Shown here: piece by piece, positions 48,241 through 57,739 of the stretch
Layout: the number at the start of each line of letters is the position of its first letter
How positions within the stretch are numbered: the stretch's first letter is position 1
Source: Archivesica marissinica
Taxonomy: Eukaryota; Mollusca; Bivalvia; Venerida; Vesicomyidae
Direction of reading: 5' to 3'
Length of the DNA stretch: 64,000 nucleotides
Assembly: GCA_014843695.1 (NCBI GenBank)
Contig: CM026400.1
Location: 39,089,816-39,153,815 of the forward strand
The notes under the pieces: model-generated
Databases searched by the model: none
What the model saw: only the letters and a program-made list of their open reading frames with translations
What the model was told of the DNA's origin: nothing
Position numbers and translations under genes: made by a program

Positions 48241-48395
48241 GCTGGACATGGCTGTTGAAGAATCTCACTTGTTCGCAATCGAACTATATAAATTTGAATA
48301 AACTAAATATTTTTATTATATGCATGTATTGATATCTAATCGTTTGTAGGCATGTAGATCTACACATAATAAGACTACTAATAACCTGTACCTAC

Positions 48396-48557
48396 CCACG
48401 CACTCTGATGATGAACGGGCTAGCTTGTGCGCAGTAGTTTGTCCCTGTGGACATTTCTTACACGTGGTCTGTTGAGCTGTGTCTTGGTATTCGCCACGCG
48501 CACATGGAGAGCAGACGTCATTGACTGTGTCATGATAATATCCTGCATTGCATTTCA
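48396..48557 (-). CDS. Mosaic gene exon E9: GCC2/GCC3 (ephrin-receptor-like) domain 1
   Basis: A 162-nt exon, phase 1-1, 54 residues, same length as E10. CNAGYYHD..DVCSPCARGEYQ..QTTCKKCPQGQTT..SSSEC shows the full Cys pattern. Acceptor GTGTTCTTTCAG, donor G|GTAGGT. It directly follows module X in the protein, as the phase-1 end of E8 requires. The acceptor is copied about 15 times in the adjacent 39-bp array. Confidence 0.9.
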
Positions 48558-49145
48558 CTGAAAGAACACGTGAGAGCATGTTTAATTAAAGCGACACTGA
48601 AAGAACACATGAGAGCATGCTTAATTAAAGCGACACTGAAAGAACACATGAGAGCATGTTTAATTAAAGCGACACTGAAAGAACACGTGAGAGCATGTTT
48701 AATTAAAGCCACACTGAAAGAACACATGAGAACATGCTTAATTAAAGTGACACTGAAAGAACACATGAGAGCATGTTTAATTAAAGTGACACTGAAAGAA
48801 CACATGAGAACATGCTTAATTAAAGTGACACTGAAAGAACACATGAGAGCATGTTTAATTAAAGTGACACTGAATGAACACGTGAGACCATGTTTAATTA
48901 AAGTGACACTGAAAGAACACATGAGAACATGCTTAATTAAAGTGACACTGAAAGAACACATGAGAGCATGTTTAATTAAAGCGACACTGAGAGAACACAT
49001 GAGAACATGCTTAATTAAAGTGACACTGAAAGAACACATGAGAGCATGTTTAATTAAAGTGACACTGAATGAACACGTGAGAGCATGTTTAATTAAAGCG
49101 ACACTGAATGAACACATGAGAACATGCTTAATTAAAGCAACACTA
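48545..49145 (-). repeat. 39-bp tandem array of the E9 acceptor fused to a MITE end (about 15 copies)
   Basis: On the minus strand each unit is GCTCTCATGTGTTCTTTCAG-TGTCGCTTTAATTAAACAT. The first half duplicates the real E9 3' splice site; TGTCGCTTTAA is the inverted end of the MITE at 49496-49994. 39 is a multiple of 3, which explains the long repeat ORFs on both strands. Confidence 0.93.
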
Positions 49146-49495
49146 AATCGATGAAAAAAGAACATTTCTACATACATTTAATTGTAATGTCCTATTATCT
49201 AATTTATTGTATAATTTGTTAACATATATTCACCATAGATTCTGAATATTTCAAGTAGTGAACAAACGTTCCATGTTGACAAACCATATTTATATAAGTT
49301 CTAAAATACGCAACACAGCATGTGTGTCATGGATACGGATGATCTGTCAATGGCCATAAAGGGTTTTCGTAGCAAATTTACCGTTATATCTCGACCTTTG
49401 CACCTGAATGAACCCATACTAACCTACATCTAACCGGCAGTATCACACGATTATCTCCACTATTTAGTAGAAAAAATAATGCCTATTTTGTGAGC

Positions 49496-49994
49496 TTAAA
49501 GCGACACTAAATCAGTGAAAACGCAAATTTCTACAGAATGTATTTTCCTATTATATGGTATCATTTTTTCCCAAATATTTGCCTCAAATACAGAGTATTT
49601 CAACTAATAAACAAATGTCGTATACGCGGTTTGTTGACATAACAAAATAATGTAAACATCCATGCGTAATACTACTCATGTATCTTATATAACTCGATTT
49701 ATGATACAGATTTACTGTTATATCTCACATTTGTGCCTATTTATTTGTAAACCATTCTTAAATTATCTCTAAACGACATTATCTTGTGTTTAATATTGAC
49801 TCCGAAGACAAACAAACATCATTTCAGGAGCGCGTATGACCTTTACATGAAATCATACTTTCAATCCACAAAAACACTGTTTATTGATTCAATGTTAGTG
49901 TTCGAATGCATTCAGAAGAATTTGTAGTAGCAATACATTTATATGTGAAAAAAAAAGTATGTTATTTGCTTTTTGAAATGTAATATCGCTTTAA
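49496..49994. mobile_element. MITE with TTAAAGCGACACT ends, copy 2
   Basis: Starts TTAAAGCGACACTAAATC and ends ATGTAATATCGCTTTAA; shares internal blocks (CAACTAATAAACAAA.GTCGTATACGCGGTTTG) with 5812-6196. Confidence 0.75.
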
Positions 49995-50032
49995 TGATGA
50001 CAAATAATTATTCAAATCATCGAATTGTAGTG

Positions 50033-50269
50033 GTGTTTTACGTTTATTTATCGTCGCTACCCGTTGCCCATACGAGCGAAGCCTCCTGAAGAGATTAGTA
50101 ATTTTAGATTTTTGGAGGATAGTGCATTGAATCAGACAGAGACCCATTCCAGAGTCTCCTCTGGTTCCTTTACGTGCATGGTGTAAAACACCGACACGAG
50201 ACCTCGGTCTAAAGTCCCATCTGAAATACTGCTAATTTTATTAGCGTCAGACGGGGGATCGAACCTATC
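50033..50269 (-). repeat. SINE family A copy
   Basis: Minus-strand body (TTTATTTATCGTCGCTACCCG ... GAGACCTCGGTCTAAAGTCCC) and a partial head ending GGGGGATCGAACC. Confidence 0.85.
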
Positions 50270-50592
50270 CTAGCATATTTTAAAAAAACTCGTCACTAAC
50301 ATTATGGACATATGCTTGGATATGACCTATATTTGTGTATGTATAATGTCAAGCCTATGGTTTATAAACATGTTCATATATATATAATTTGGTTTTGAAC
50401 ACGAAACCACTTGTCCAGATCTCAAGTGACTGTGAGACGGAAAACGTATCCATTTCACCACGGCGGCTTCACTCTTCACGGCGGCTTCAATCACCACGGT
50501 GGTTCCAAAGCTGTCCAGCGCAACGCATGAATAGACGGAATACATCCATGTAATATTTCAGGTTATTTTTATTTAAAAATACAAATACTTAC

Positions 50593-50738
50593 CACATTGA
50601 ATTGTTTTCTTGTCGAATGCGCTCCCAACACTACACGTCACTTCCGGCGGCGATACAGCAATTACAGTTGGATTAGTTGTTGCATCGTCAACTGTCAGTC
50701 CAAGGTTACCATTATCTTGTAAAAATACAAATACTTAC
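50593..50738 (-). repeat. Second, downstream copy of the E8 exon end with its donor (146 bp)
   Basis: The last ~125 bp of exon E8 and its donor TGTG|GTAAGTATTTG are duplicated almost exactly. The outer copy (donor at 50592) differs by few bases, e.g. GCGCTCC versus GCGTTCC. It is therefore a recent tandem duplication across a splice junction. Confidence 0.95.
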
Positions 50739-51015
50739 CACATTGAATTGTTTTCTTGTCGAATGCGTTCCCAACACTACACGTCACTTCCGGCGGCGAT
50801 ACAGCAATTACAGTTGGATTAGTTGTTGCATCGTCAACTGTCAGTCCAAGGTTACCATTATCTTGAGCGTTCTTTAGAGCTTTTTTGATGGACTGCCTCG
50901 TTTTGACAATATCAGTAGGATCTAGGGAATTGGATAACTCCATAATGACTTCAAACCCAATCCCCGAATCAATTGCCCTCTTCTTCCTCGACGTAGTACC
51001 AGTCCCACAGACAAT
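50739..51015 (-). CDS. Mosaic gene exon E8: module X second half (copy 1)
   Basis: A 277-nt exon, phase 0 to 1, joining E7 in frame. About 92 residues: VCGTGTTSRKKRAID, a strand FEVIMELS, a helix (VKTRQSIKKALKNAQ), then PPEVTCSVGNAFDKKTIQC leading into the GCC2/GCC3 exon E9. RKKR could be a furin-type site and lines up with RKRR of E17. Fold not assigned; SEA-like or GAIN-like are possibilities. An extra donor copy lies 146 bp downstream, so two 5' splice sites compete. Confidence 0.8.
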
Positions 51016-51239
51016 CTAGCATATTCAAAGAAATACATTATTGGCAGCGAAATGTTCTGAGAAGATGGATGCTTTCTAAAATGTTCATATGGCAGATTCC
51101 AATTCAGATACTGTCGTCACTTTTCATACCAACCAGTTTATTTATTTATTAAACTAGCATTTATTTATATTAATCTCTTCTTCTTCTTTTCGTGCTAATG
51201 TTTAGTTTAAACAATATTGTATTCAAGAATGGTACATAA

Positions 51240-51650
51240 CATAGGACTGAGAGACATTACTGGTTTTTCTATTACCTCCCTTGATGGATAAAGTCAGATT
51301 TATCCCTAAATGTATTTCGGTCCTTTTAGTTGGAATCCTTTGTTTTTACTGTTGTCGTCTAAACAGATGTTGCGTTAGAATAAATGTAATTTTATCAAAA
51401 TCATGTTAATTAATTGAACCAATTTTTACAGTAAGGTATCCATTGGACATGCTAAAGGATATCTGTCGAGATTTAATAATTTCATAATTATAAGACGAGA
51501 ATACGGATAAGAATGGAAAACATGTGATGCAAAGGAAACAACGATAAAAACAGAGGAAGCCAATTAAGAGGACCAATATACTATTAGGAGTATTCAGGGG
51601 CAGTAACTGACGTTTCTCATAGTTGCAACAGTACATTTAGGATTGGGAAA
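51240..51650. repeat. Dispersed repeat, copy 2
   Basis: Homologous to 300-700 over its length, with small indels. Confidence 0.7.
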
Positions 51651-51887
51651 AAAGTTACATAGTAACTTATTCGAATCCCTTCCCTGGCTGGCCCTTTAAA
51701 TAGGGGCGACACTATAATAAACATAACACTTTATAAAATGGGAATTCGTTTACCTATGTACATGTAAAATCCTGAAAAAATCTTTAAACAAAAGAAACAA
51801 CTTTTTTAAATTAATATTTTGACACTGATACAATCTAGATGAAAGTTTTGCTTATTTTTCGGTGTACATTTACATACCAAACCAAAT

Positions 51888-52000
51888 GAGGTCAGTGGTT
51901 CTACCAGAGTGCGCGTTCGTGCCTGAAATACAGTTCCGAGGGCATCTGGGGTTTCCCCCCCACCAATAAAATATGTAAAGTCGTCATATGAACATAACTT
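51888..52000 (+). repeat. SINE family E fragment
   Basis: GAGGTCAGTGGTTCTACC, TGCCTGAAATACAG and CACCAATAAAA..GTAAAGTCGTCATATG match the other family E pieces. Confidence 0.65.
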
Positions 52001-52017
52001 TTAACCCCCAAAACAAA

Positions 52018-52182
52018 TAAACACTGGTACGGTGGCCGCCAGATCGGACAGATGGGTTTTCTCCGGGTACCTCCTACACGGATGATCACATTTACGCTTT
52101 CATCCGCGCAAACGAGAGTGATTAATATAAGTTGTTAAAATTTGCTTCGCAATCGTTGTAAAATAAATAAAGGTTTAAAAAA
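52018..52182 (+). repeat. SINE family C, 3' part
   Basis: GGTACGGTGGCCGCCAGATC, ATTTACGCTTTCATCCGCGC and the GAGAGTGATTAATATAAGTTG tail. A poly(A)-like run follows. Confidence 0.8.
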
Positions 52183-52394
52183 AAAAAATAAAAAAAAAAA
52201 CTTCATAAAAGATTAAGATAAAGATTAATGAAAATGAAAACTAGTGTGATTATTCCATCTGAAGTGGTTTAGGGGGTAAGTCTGTAAAATTAAGAATATA
52301 CAAATCTAAACAATTCAGATAGTGTGCAACATAGGTAAAAGAGGTGCTGATTTGTAATATGACGCTGGGAGTCATGAATTAAAACACAAACTGG

Positions 52395-52985
52395 CACATT
52401 TAGAGCGACACTACAAGATTTGACTTGCACGTGATGCCAGTGACTGTCTTGAAACGTGACATTTTAGAGCGACGCTACATGATGCTGACCGACAAGTGAT
52501 GCCAGTGACTGTCTTGAAATGTGACATTTTAGAGCGACACTACATGATGCTGACCGACAAGTGATGCCAGTGACTGTCTTGAAACGTGACATTTTAGAGC
52601 AACACTACATGATGCTGACCGACAAGTGATGCCAGTGGCTATCTTGAAACGTGACATTTTAGAGCAACACTACATGATGCTGACCGACAAGTGATGCCAG
52701 TGACTGTCTTGAAACGTGACATTTTAGAGCAACACTACATGATGCTGACCGACAAGTGATGCCAGTGGCTATCTTGAAATGTGACATTTTAGAGCAACAC
52801 TACATGATGCTGACCGACAAGTGATGCCAGTGGCTATCTTGAAACGTGACATTTTAGAGCGACGTTACATGATGCTACCAACAAGTGATGCCAGTGGCTA
52901 TCTTGAAACGTGACATTTTAGAGCGACGCTACATGATGCTGACAGACATGTGATGCCAGTGACTGTCGTAAAAGTTGGCACTACA
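52395..52985. repeat. 65-bp minisatellite (about 9 copies)
   Basis: Units containing TTTTAGAGCGACACTACATG and ATGCCAGTGACTGTCTTGAA. AGCGACACTACAT also occurs at the end of the MITE at 5812, so the array may have grown from such an end. Confidence 0.93.
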
Positions 52986-53034
52986 TAGCGCCACTACACG
53001 AGAGCATGTGTGGTCATGAAAGCCATATACATAC

Positions 53035-53204
53035 CTGTACATTAGCTATGCTACAAGCTGGTGGCTGGCAAGCTATACCCGTGGAAGTCGTGAAAGCTGT
53101 CATAAATTTGTCTTTTATGTCGTTCCTAGATTCGTTACATTTACCCTCGTAGTACAGGTAGTCAATGTCGATCCGCAAAAGTTGTCCTAGTCTCTCACTA
53201 ACCT
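53035..53204 (-). CDS. Mosaic gene exon E7: module X first half (copy 1)
   Basis: A 170-nt exon, phase 1 to 0, acceptor ATTACCTTTACAG, donor CAG|GTATGT. About 57 residues: EVSERLGQLLRIDIDYLYY, GKCNESRNDIKDKFMTAF, then GIACQPPACSIANVQ. The phase-0 junction with E8 marks E7-E8 as one split domain inside a run of phase-1 modules. The paired Cys and charged helix recall the segment before GCC2 domains in SVEP1-like proteins (tentative). Confidence 0.8.
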
Positions 53205-53227
53205 CTGTAAAGGTAATTTTTAAATTA

Positions 53228-54035
53228 TAACCAATGTCCGTTGGGTGCGGGGCCAATATCCATTGGGGGCGGGGCCAATATCCATTGGGGGCGGGGCCAA
53301 TATCCATTGGGGGAGCAGGGCCAATATCCATTGGGGGCGGGTCCAATATCCATTGGGGGCGGGGCCAATATCCATTGGGGGCGGGGCCAATATCCATTGG
53401 CAGTGGGGCCAACATCTGCTAGGGGCAGGGTCAATATCCGTTGTAGTGGGGTCAATATCCATTGGCAGTGGGGCCAACATCTGCTCGGGGCAGGGTCAAT
53501 ATCCGTTGTAGTGGGGTCAATATCCATTGGCAGTGGGGCCAACATCTGCTCGGGGCAGGGTCAATATCCGTTGTAGTGGGGTCAATATCCATTGGCAGTG
53601 GGGCCAACATCTGCTTGGGGCAGGGTCAATATCCGTTGTAGTGGGGTCAATATCCATTGGCAGTGGGGCCAACATCTGCTCGGGGCAGGGTCAATATCCG
53701 TTGTAGTGGGGTCAATATCCATTGACAGTGGGGCCAACATCTGCTCGGGGCAGGGTCAATATCTGTTGTAGTGGGGTCAATATCCATTGGCAGTGGGGCC
53801 AACATCTGCTCAGGGCAGGGTCAATATCCATTGTAGTGGGGTCAATATCCATTGGCAGTGGGGCCAACATCTGCTCGGGGCAGGGTCAATATCCGTTGTA
53901 GTGGGGTCAATATCCATTGGCAGTGAGGCCAACATCTGCTCGGGGCAAGGTCAATATCCGTTGTAGTTGGGTCAATATCCGCTGTGGGCAGGGTCCATAT
54001 CCGTTGGTGGCTAGGACTAATATCTGTTGTGGGCG
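53228..54035. repeat. 22-bp minisatellite grading into a 65-bp trimer array
   Basis: Eight near-identical 22-bp units (CCAATATCCATTGGGGGCGG) next to the E7 acceptor pass into about nine 65-bp higher-order units made of three diverged 22-mers (AATATCCATTGGCAGTGG, AACATCTGCTCGGGGCAG, AATATCCGTTGTAGTGG). Confidence 0.93.
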
Positions 54036-54088
54036 GGGTTTCACCAGTTATAGAATTATATTAATACCTTGTCTACACTGGTATGGCT

Positions 54089-54368
54089 GGACGGATCTGT
54101 AGTCCAGTGGTAACACGCTGGACTGGTAATCCAGGGATTGCAGGTTCGATCCCCCGTCTGACCCTAATAAAATTAACAGGCTTTCAGCTTTAACTTTACA
54201 CCTAGGTCTCGTGTCGGTGTTTTATACCGTTTACGTAAAAGAACCAGAGGAGTCTCTGGAATATGTCTCTGTCTGTATCATTGCACTATCCTCCAAATAT
54301 CTAAAATGACTAATCTCTTCAGGTGTCGCTCATATGGGCAACCGGTAGCGACGATAAATAAACGTAGA
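54089..54368 (+). repeat. SINE family A copy
   Basis: Head GGACGGATCTGTAGTCCAG, anticodon loop CTGGTAA, B box GGTTCGATCCC, body to GGGCAACCGGTAGCGACG. Confidence 0.9.
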
Positions 54369-54507
54369 ACACTTTTTGAATTGAATGAGCGGGAGGTTTG
54401 ACTGTGGAAAAAACTGCTATTTTAATGGGAAAAATATAAATTGACAGGCAGATGTGGGATAACCCCCATAACACCCCCCTACCAGAACCGCCACTGCATT
54501 GACTTAC

Positions 54508-54726
54508 CTTGACAGTTCGGAATGTCACCATTGAGATACCAAGTTCCAGAATCGCCACACACAAGTAAATTCAGATAAAGAACTTCATTAATAAATTTAG
54601 TGTCAGGGTCATCCACTACTATGCAGCCTTCTTCACACAACACTTGACAGAATCTACCAGACAGCCACGTGTCACATACTAGGGCACCATTGTCGGGGGC
54701 GCATAGAGCAGGGCATGTGTTTTGAT
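54508..54726 (-). CDS. Mosaic gene exon E6: Sushi/CCP domain
   Basis: A 219-nt exon, phase 1-1, 73 residues, acceptor CATTTTAATAG, donor G|GTAAGT. CPALCAPDNGALVC, GRFCQVLCEEGC, LLVCGDSGTWYLNGD and IPNC give the Sushi pattern plus two extra Cys. Same length as E16 (73 residues), and both precede module X. Confidence 0.85.
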
Positions 54727-54729
54727 CTA

Positions 54730-55500
54730 TTAAAATGTAAAATACGCATTAAAATGTCATTTTATTATGTGGCATATACTAGGACGTTATGGTCAAGGGA
54801 CGACGTTTTTATTTGATCAAATATAAACAAACATGATAACATATGAAGTAAGTCAAAAATGACTCATGATCAAATATGGTATAATAGTACAGTGTATGTC
54901 GGCGGTGGTCTTAATAGTTAAACAAGTACAACTTAATAATAATACTACTATGTACGCTGGAACTTTTAAACCTGAAGATATAAGATAAGATAAGAAATTT
55001 TTTATTATAGTGACATGTGCGTTCATACATACAATATTATAATAAATATATAATTTTACTATAGCACCCGGCCCAGTGGACCTATAAGTCACCTTAAACT
55101 TTAAATTATAATTATTAACAACCGTTAACGGTATACAATATACCATTAGCTATGACAAATGATTTCAATTCACAAGTTATTAAGTATGTACAAATATACA
55201 TATACGGACATATAAGACATTTATAGTACACAAACATTTATGAATACATAATACTTCTTCTTAGCATGTAAGATTTCATTATACATGTTGCTGATTTTCT
55301 GGGGTAAGTGTTCATAAGCAGGCAAAGTTGATCAGTTTCTGACATGTTCAAGTAATCAATATTCAAAATAATATCACCATAAATTTCTTGTCTTATTAAT
55401 CTTAGAAATATTTACGTTTAACTAAGAATGTGAATATCGAATCAGGACAAATTCACACCAGTAAATTCATGCTACACTGGAAACAGCATGTACATTGATC
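54730..55500. other. Intronic sequence without recognised features
   Basis: AT-rich, no domain-bearing ORF; the 97-aa ORF at 54853-55146 (minus) has no support. A short GATAAGATAAGAAATTTTT stretch lies near 54978. Confidence 0.5.
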
Positions 55501-55505
55501 TTTAA

Positions 55506-55742
55506 CCCATTTCATTCTGGATACCGTTCAAACGGCATCTGCAAAGAACATAGAGCCAGATCAACCGCCACGCAACGTGCCGTCTGATCAGGATCTATGC
55601 TGTTTGCTATTCAGATGATCTTGCTAAGACACTTGGCTATGCAGCAAACAACATATATCCTGATCAGCATGCAGCGTCACGCTGCGGCTGATCTGGATCT
55701 ATGTTGTTTGCAAAAGCCTTTAAATATATCCAGAATGAAATC
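55506..55742. mobile_element. MITE with TTTCATTCTGGA ends
   Basis: Left TTTCATTCTGGATA and right TATCCAGAATGAAA are inverted repeats. The interior holds CTGATCAGGATCTATG-type palindromes and an inverted CATAGA..TTGTTTGC pair, as in 38772-39028. Confidence 0.8.
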
Positions 55743-55826
55743 TCTCGTAAAATGTCAATTTATTATGTGTCGCATACTAGGATGTTATGGTCAAGGGCGC
55801 GTAGAGCGGGCATATGTTTTCTCTAT

Positions 55827-56145
55827 TTAACCCTTTCAACACCACAAACATATCATTACAGTTGAATAAAACTTGTCATGTTCATAAATGTATATACACT
55901 CTGCCATATGTTTATGAAAATTATGTTTGTCATGGAGAAAATGTAAATAAGCTATTAGCTTCCGATTTAATCCATTTGTTCTTGTATATTAATGTTACAA
56001 CATGATGTAAATATTGATAAAATAAAATATGTTTAAACTAACACCACAAACCTCTAAATAGGCTTATAAAGTATAGATCAGATGAGCCAGCAGTCTCATT
56101 AGGATCTGAATTTTTTGCCAGTAATATTACTATTTTTAGACAAAA
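55827..56145. mobile_element. Foldback MITE (TTAACCCTTTCAACACCA type), interrupted
   Basis: Left end 55827-55849 and the body from 56040 belong to the family at 43041-43285. They are separated by an insertion at 55850-56039 flanked by a perfect 12-bp duplication (AACACCACAAAC). Confidence 0.8.
55850..56039 (+). mobile_element. 190-bp LINE 3' fragment nested in a MITE
   Basis: Flanked by AACACCACAAAC on both sides (55838-55849 and 56040-56051). It ends GATAAAATAAAATATGTTTAAACT and encodes a short hydrophobic C-terminal stretch (LASDLIHLFLYIN) before a stop, as in LINE ORF2 ends. A 5'-truncated retrotransposition is the likely origin. Confidence 0.7.
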
Positions 56146-56151
56146 TTACGG

Positions 56152-56240
56152 AAGGTCGGTGGTTCTACCGCGCTGTCCGTCCATGCCTGAGATAGTGAGC
56201 GAATGGGCTTCCAGGGATTCCTCCACCAATAACAGTTTAG
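56152..56240 (+). repeat. SINE family E fragment
   Basis: GGTCGGTGGTTCTACC, CCATGCCTGAGATAG and CCTCCACCAATAACAG. Confidence 0.65.
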
Positions 56241-56462
56241 CTTAAACGATTGCGAAGCAAGTTTCAACAACTTATATTAATCACGCTCGTTGGCGCGAAT
56301 GAAAGCGTATATGTGGTCATGTATGTGGGAGGAAACCGGAGTAAACCCACCTGTCCGATCTGGCGACCACCATACCAACTCACATACTTCCCGATCCGAG
56401 GATCGAACCCGGGTTGCATTGGTGAGAAGCTAGCGCACTAATCACTGCGCTAATCGGACGCT
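56241..56462 (-). repeat. SINE family C copy
   Basis: On the minus strand: head CGTCCGATTAGCGCAGTG, B box GGTTCGATCC, body with GGTTTACTCCGGTTTCCTCC and tail GTGATTAATATAAGTTGTTG. Confidence 0.85.
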
Positions 56463-56509
56463 TACATTGCAAGATATGCTACCCAGTAATCGTCCTCGAA
56501 TCAATCATA

Positions 56510-57345
56510 AAAGAAGGTATGTACAGGTCACATTAACATAAGTAGTGTGTCCTCCACCTCACTGCCTTCTATCACTGTTTGAAGTTTCATTTCATTTACT
56601 TTAATACTTTTCGAGTTATGCGCCAGAGAAGCATTTAATAAAATACAAAGGGGAGATAATTCAGTAAGCACAAAACCGAAAGTTATAGGTCCTGCACTCT
56701 GCAATCTGCCTCATTGTCCTGTAGAAATGTTTAACTTTTAATTTTATTTCAATACGGATCGAGTTTTGCTGCGGAATTAGCCTGGGAACAGGTGTCGATA
56801 AATTTTGCCTGGTCTCTCAAATAAATATATTTTAACACCAAGACCATTAATTGGGCCGTATTGAGTTTCTGATATATCAATGTCATTTTGCCAGAAGTTA
56901 AAAAGTGAAAAATTGACAGACTGGAACCCAGGCTACTGCAGAATAAGTATTTAATGAAGTGAAAAGGGGAGATAATTTGGTAAGTACAACACACGGAGAG
57001 AGTTGTGGTTCTTGCCCTCTGCAATCTGCCTCATTGTCCTGTAGAAATGTTTAACTTTTAATTTTATTTCCTTCAATACTGATCGAGTTTTGCTGCGGAA
57101 TTAGAAGTATTTAATGAAGTGAAAAGGGGAGATAATTTGGTAAATACAACACAGAGAGAGTTATAGTTCTTGCACTCTGCATCACATCTCAATGCACTGC
57201 TTCAAGTTTCACTTGACTTCCTTGAATAGCTTGCGAGATTTGCTCCTGACAAGACGTGCCGGACGGACGGACGGACGAAGGGACAGACAAACGAATGGAT
57301 AGACAAAGTTGCAATTATGCTCTCCCTTTTGGGGAGCATGCTAAA
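56510..57345. repeat. Dispersed element with internal duplications
   Basis: AAGGGGAGATAATT, GCACTCTGCA(A)TC and TTAACTTTTAATTTTATTTC blocks occur two or three times (56630-56770, 56940-57110, 57110-57200). The right end has CGGACGGACGGACG and CTCTCCCTTTTGGGGAGC, a hairpin. Confidence 0.6.
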
Positions 57346-57384
57346 AATACGGGTAAAAATCGTTTGCTTAAACATGCGTCTTAC

Positions 57385-57585
57385 TTTCACAATACGGTTG
57401 ATTGTTGTTGAAAGTCCACGTCCCTTTGGGAATGACAGAGTCCGACTTGTCACATTGTACATTCGCTTGCCCATTCAATGACGTCCCATTGTCACAGACA
57501 AACTCACAAGAGGAGCCAAATATCCTGCCTTTCGGGCACACAACAGACGTGTAGGGCAGAGTATATATTGTGTGGCACTTAATTT
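57385..57585 (-). CDS. Mosaic gene exon E5: Sushi/CCP domain
   Basis: A 201-nt exon, phase 1-1, 67 residues, acceptor TTTTATCATTCAG, donor A|GTAAGA. KCHTIYTLPYTSVVCPKG, SSCEFVCDNGTSL, VQCDKS, GTWTF and QPYC give six Cys in Sushi order. It follows the HYR domain, the order seen in SVEP1. Confidence 0.88.
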
Positions 57586-57643
57586 CTGAATGATAAAATA
57601 TAGCAACATATTGTACACATCAATTGTAAGAGTTACTATAACT

Positions 57644-57732
57644 TGTGGAAGTCATGATAGCGATGTGGTAGTGAATTCGCCTCAGGTGCGAAAGGCCCAG
57701 AGTTCGAGCACCACTGGAGCCATTACGATTGT
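57644..57732 (+). repeat. SINE family B, 5' part
   Basis: GTCATGATAGCGATGTGG, CGCCTCAGGTGCGAAAGGCC, B box AGAGTTCGAGCACC. It breaks off at the start of the 22-bp array. Confidence 0.75.
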
Positions 57733-57739
57733 GAAATCG

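Noticed and set aside
48530..49177. 194- and 215-aa ORFs on both strands
   Set aside because: 39-bp array, multiple of 3.
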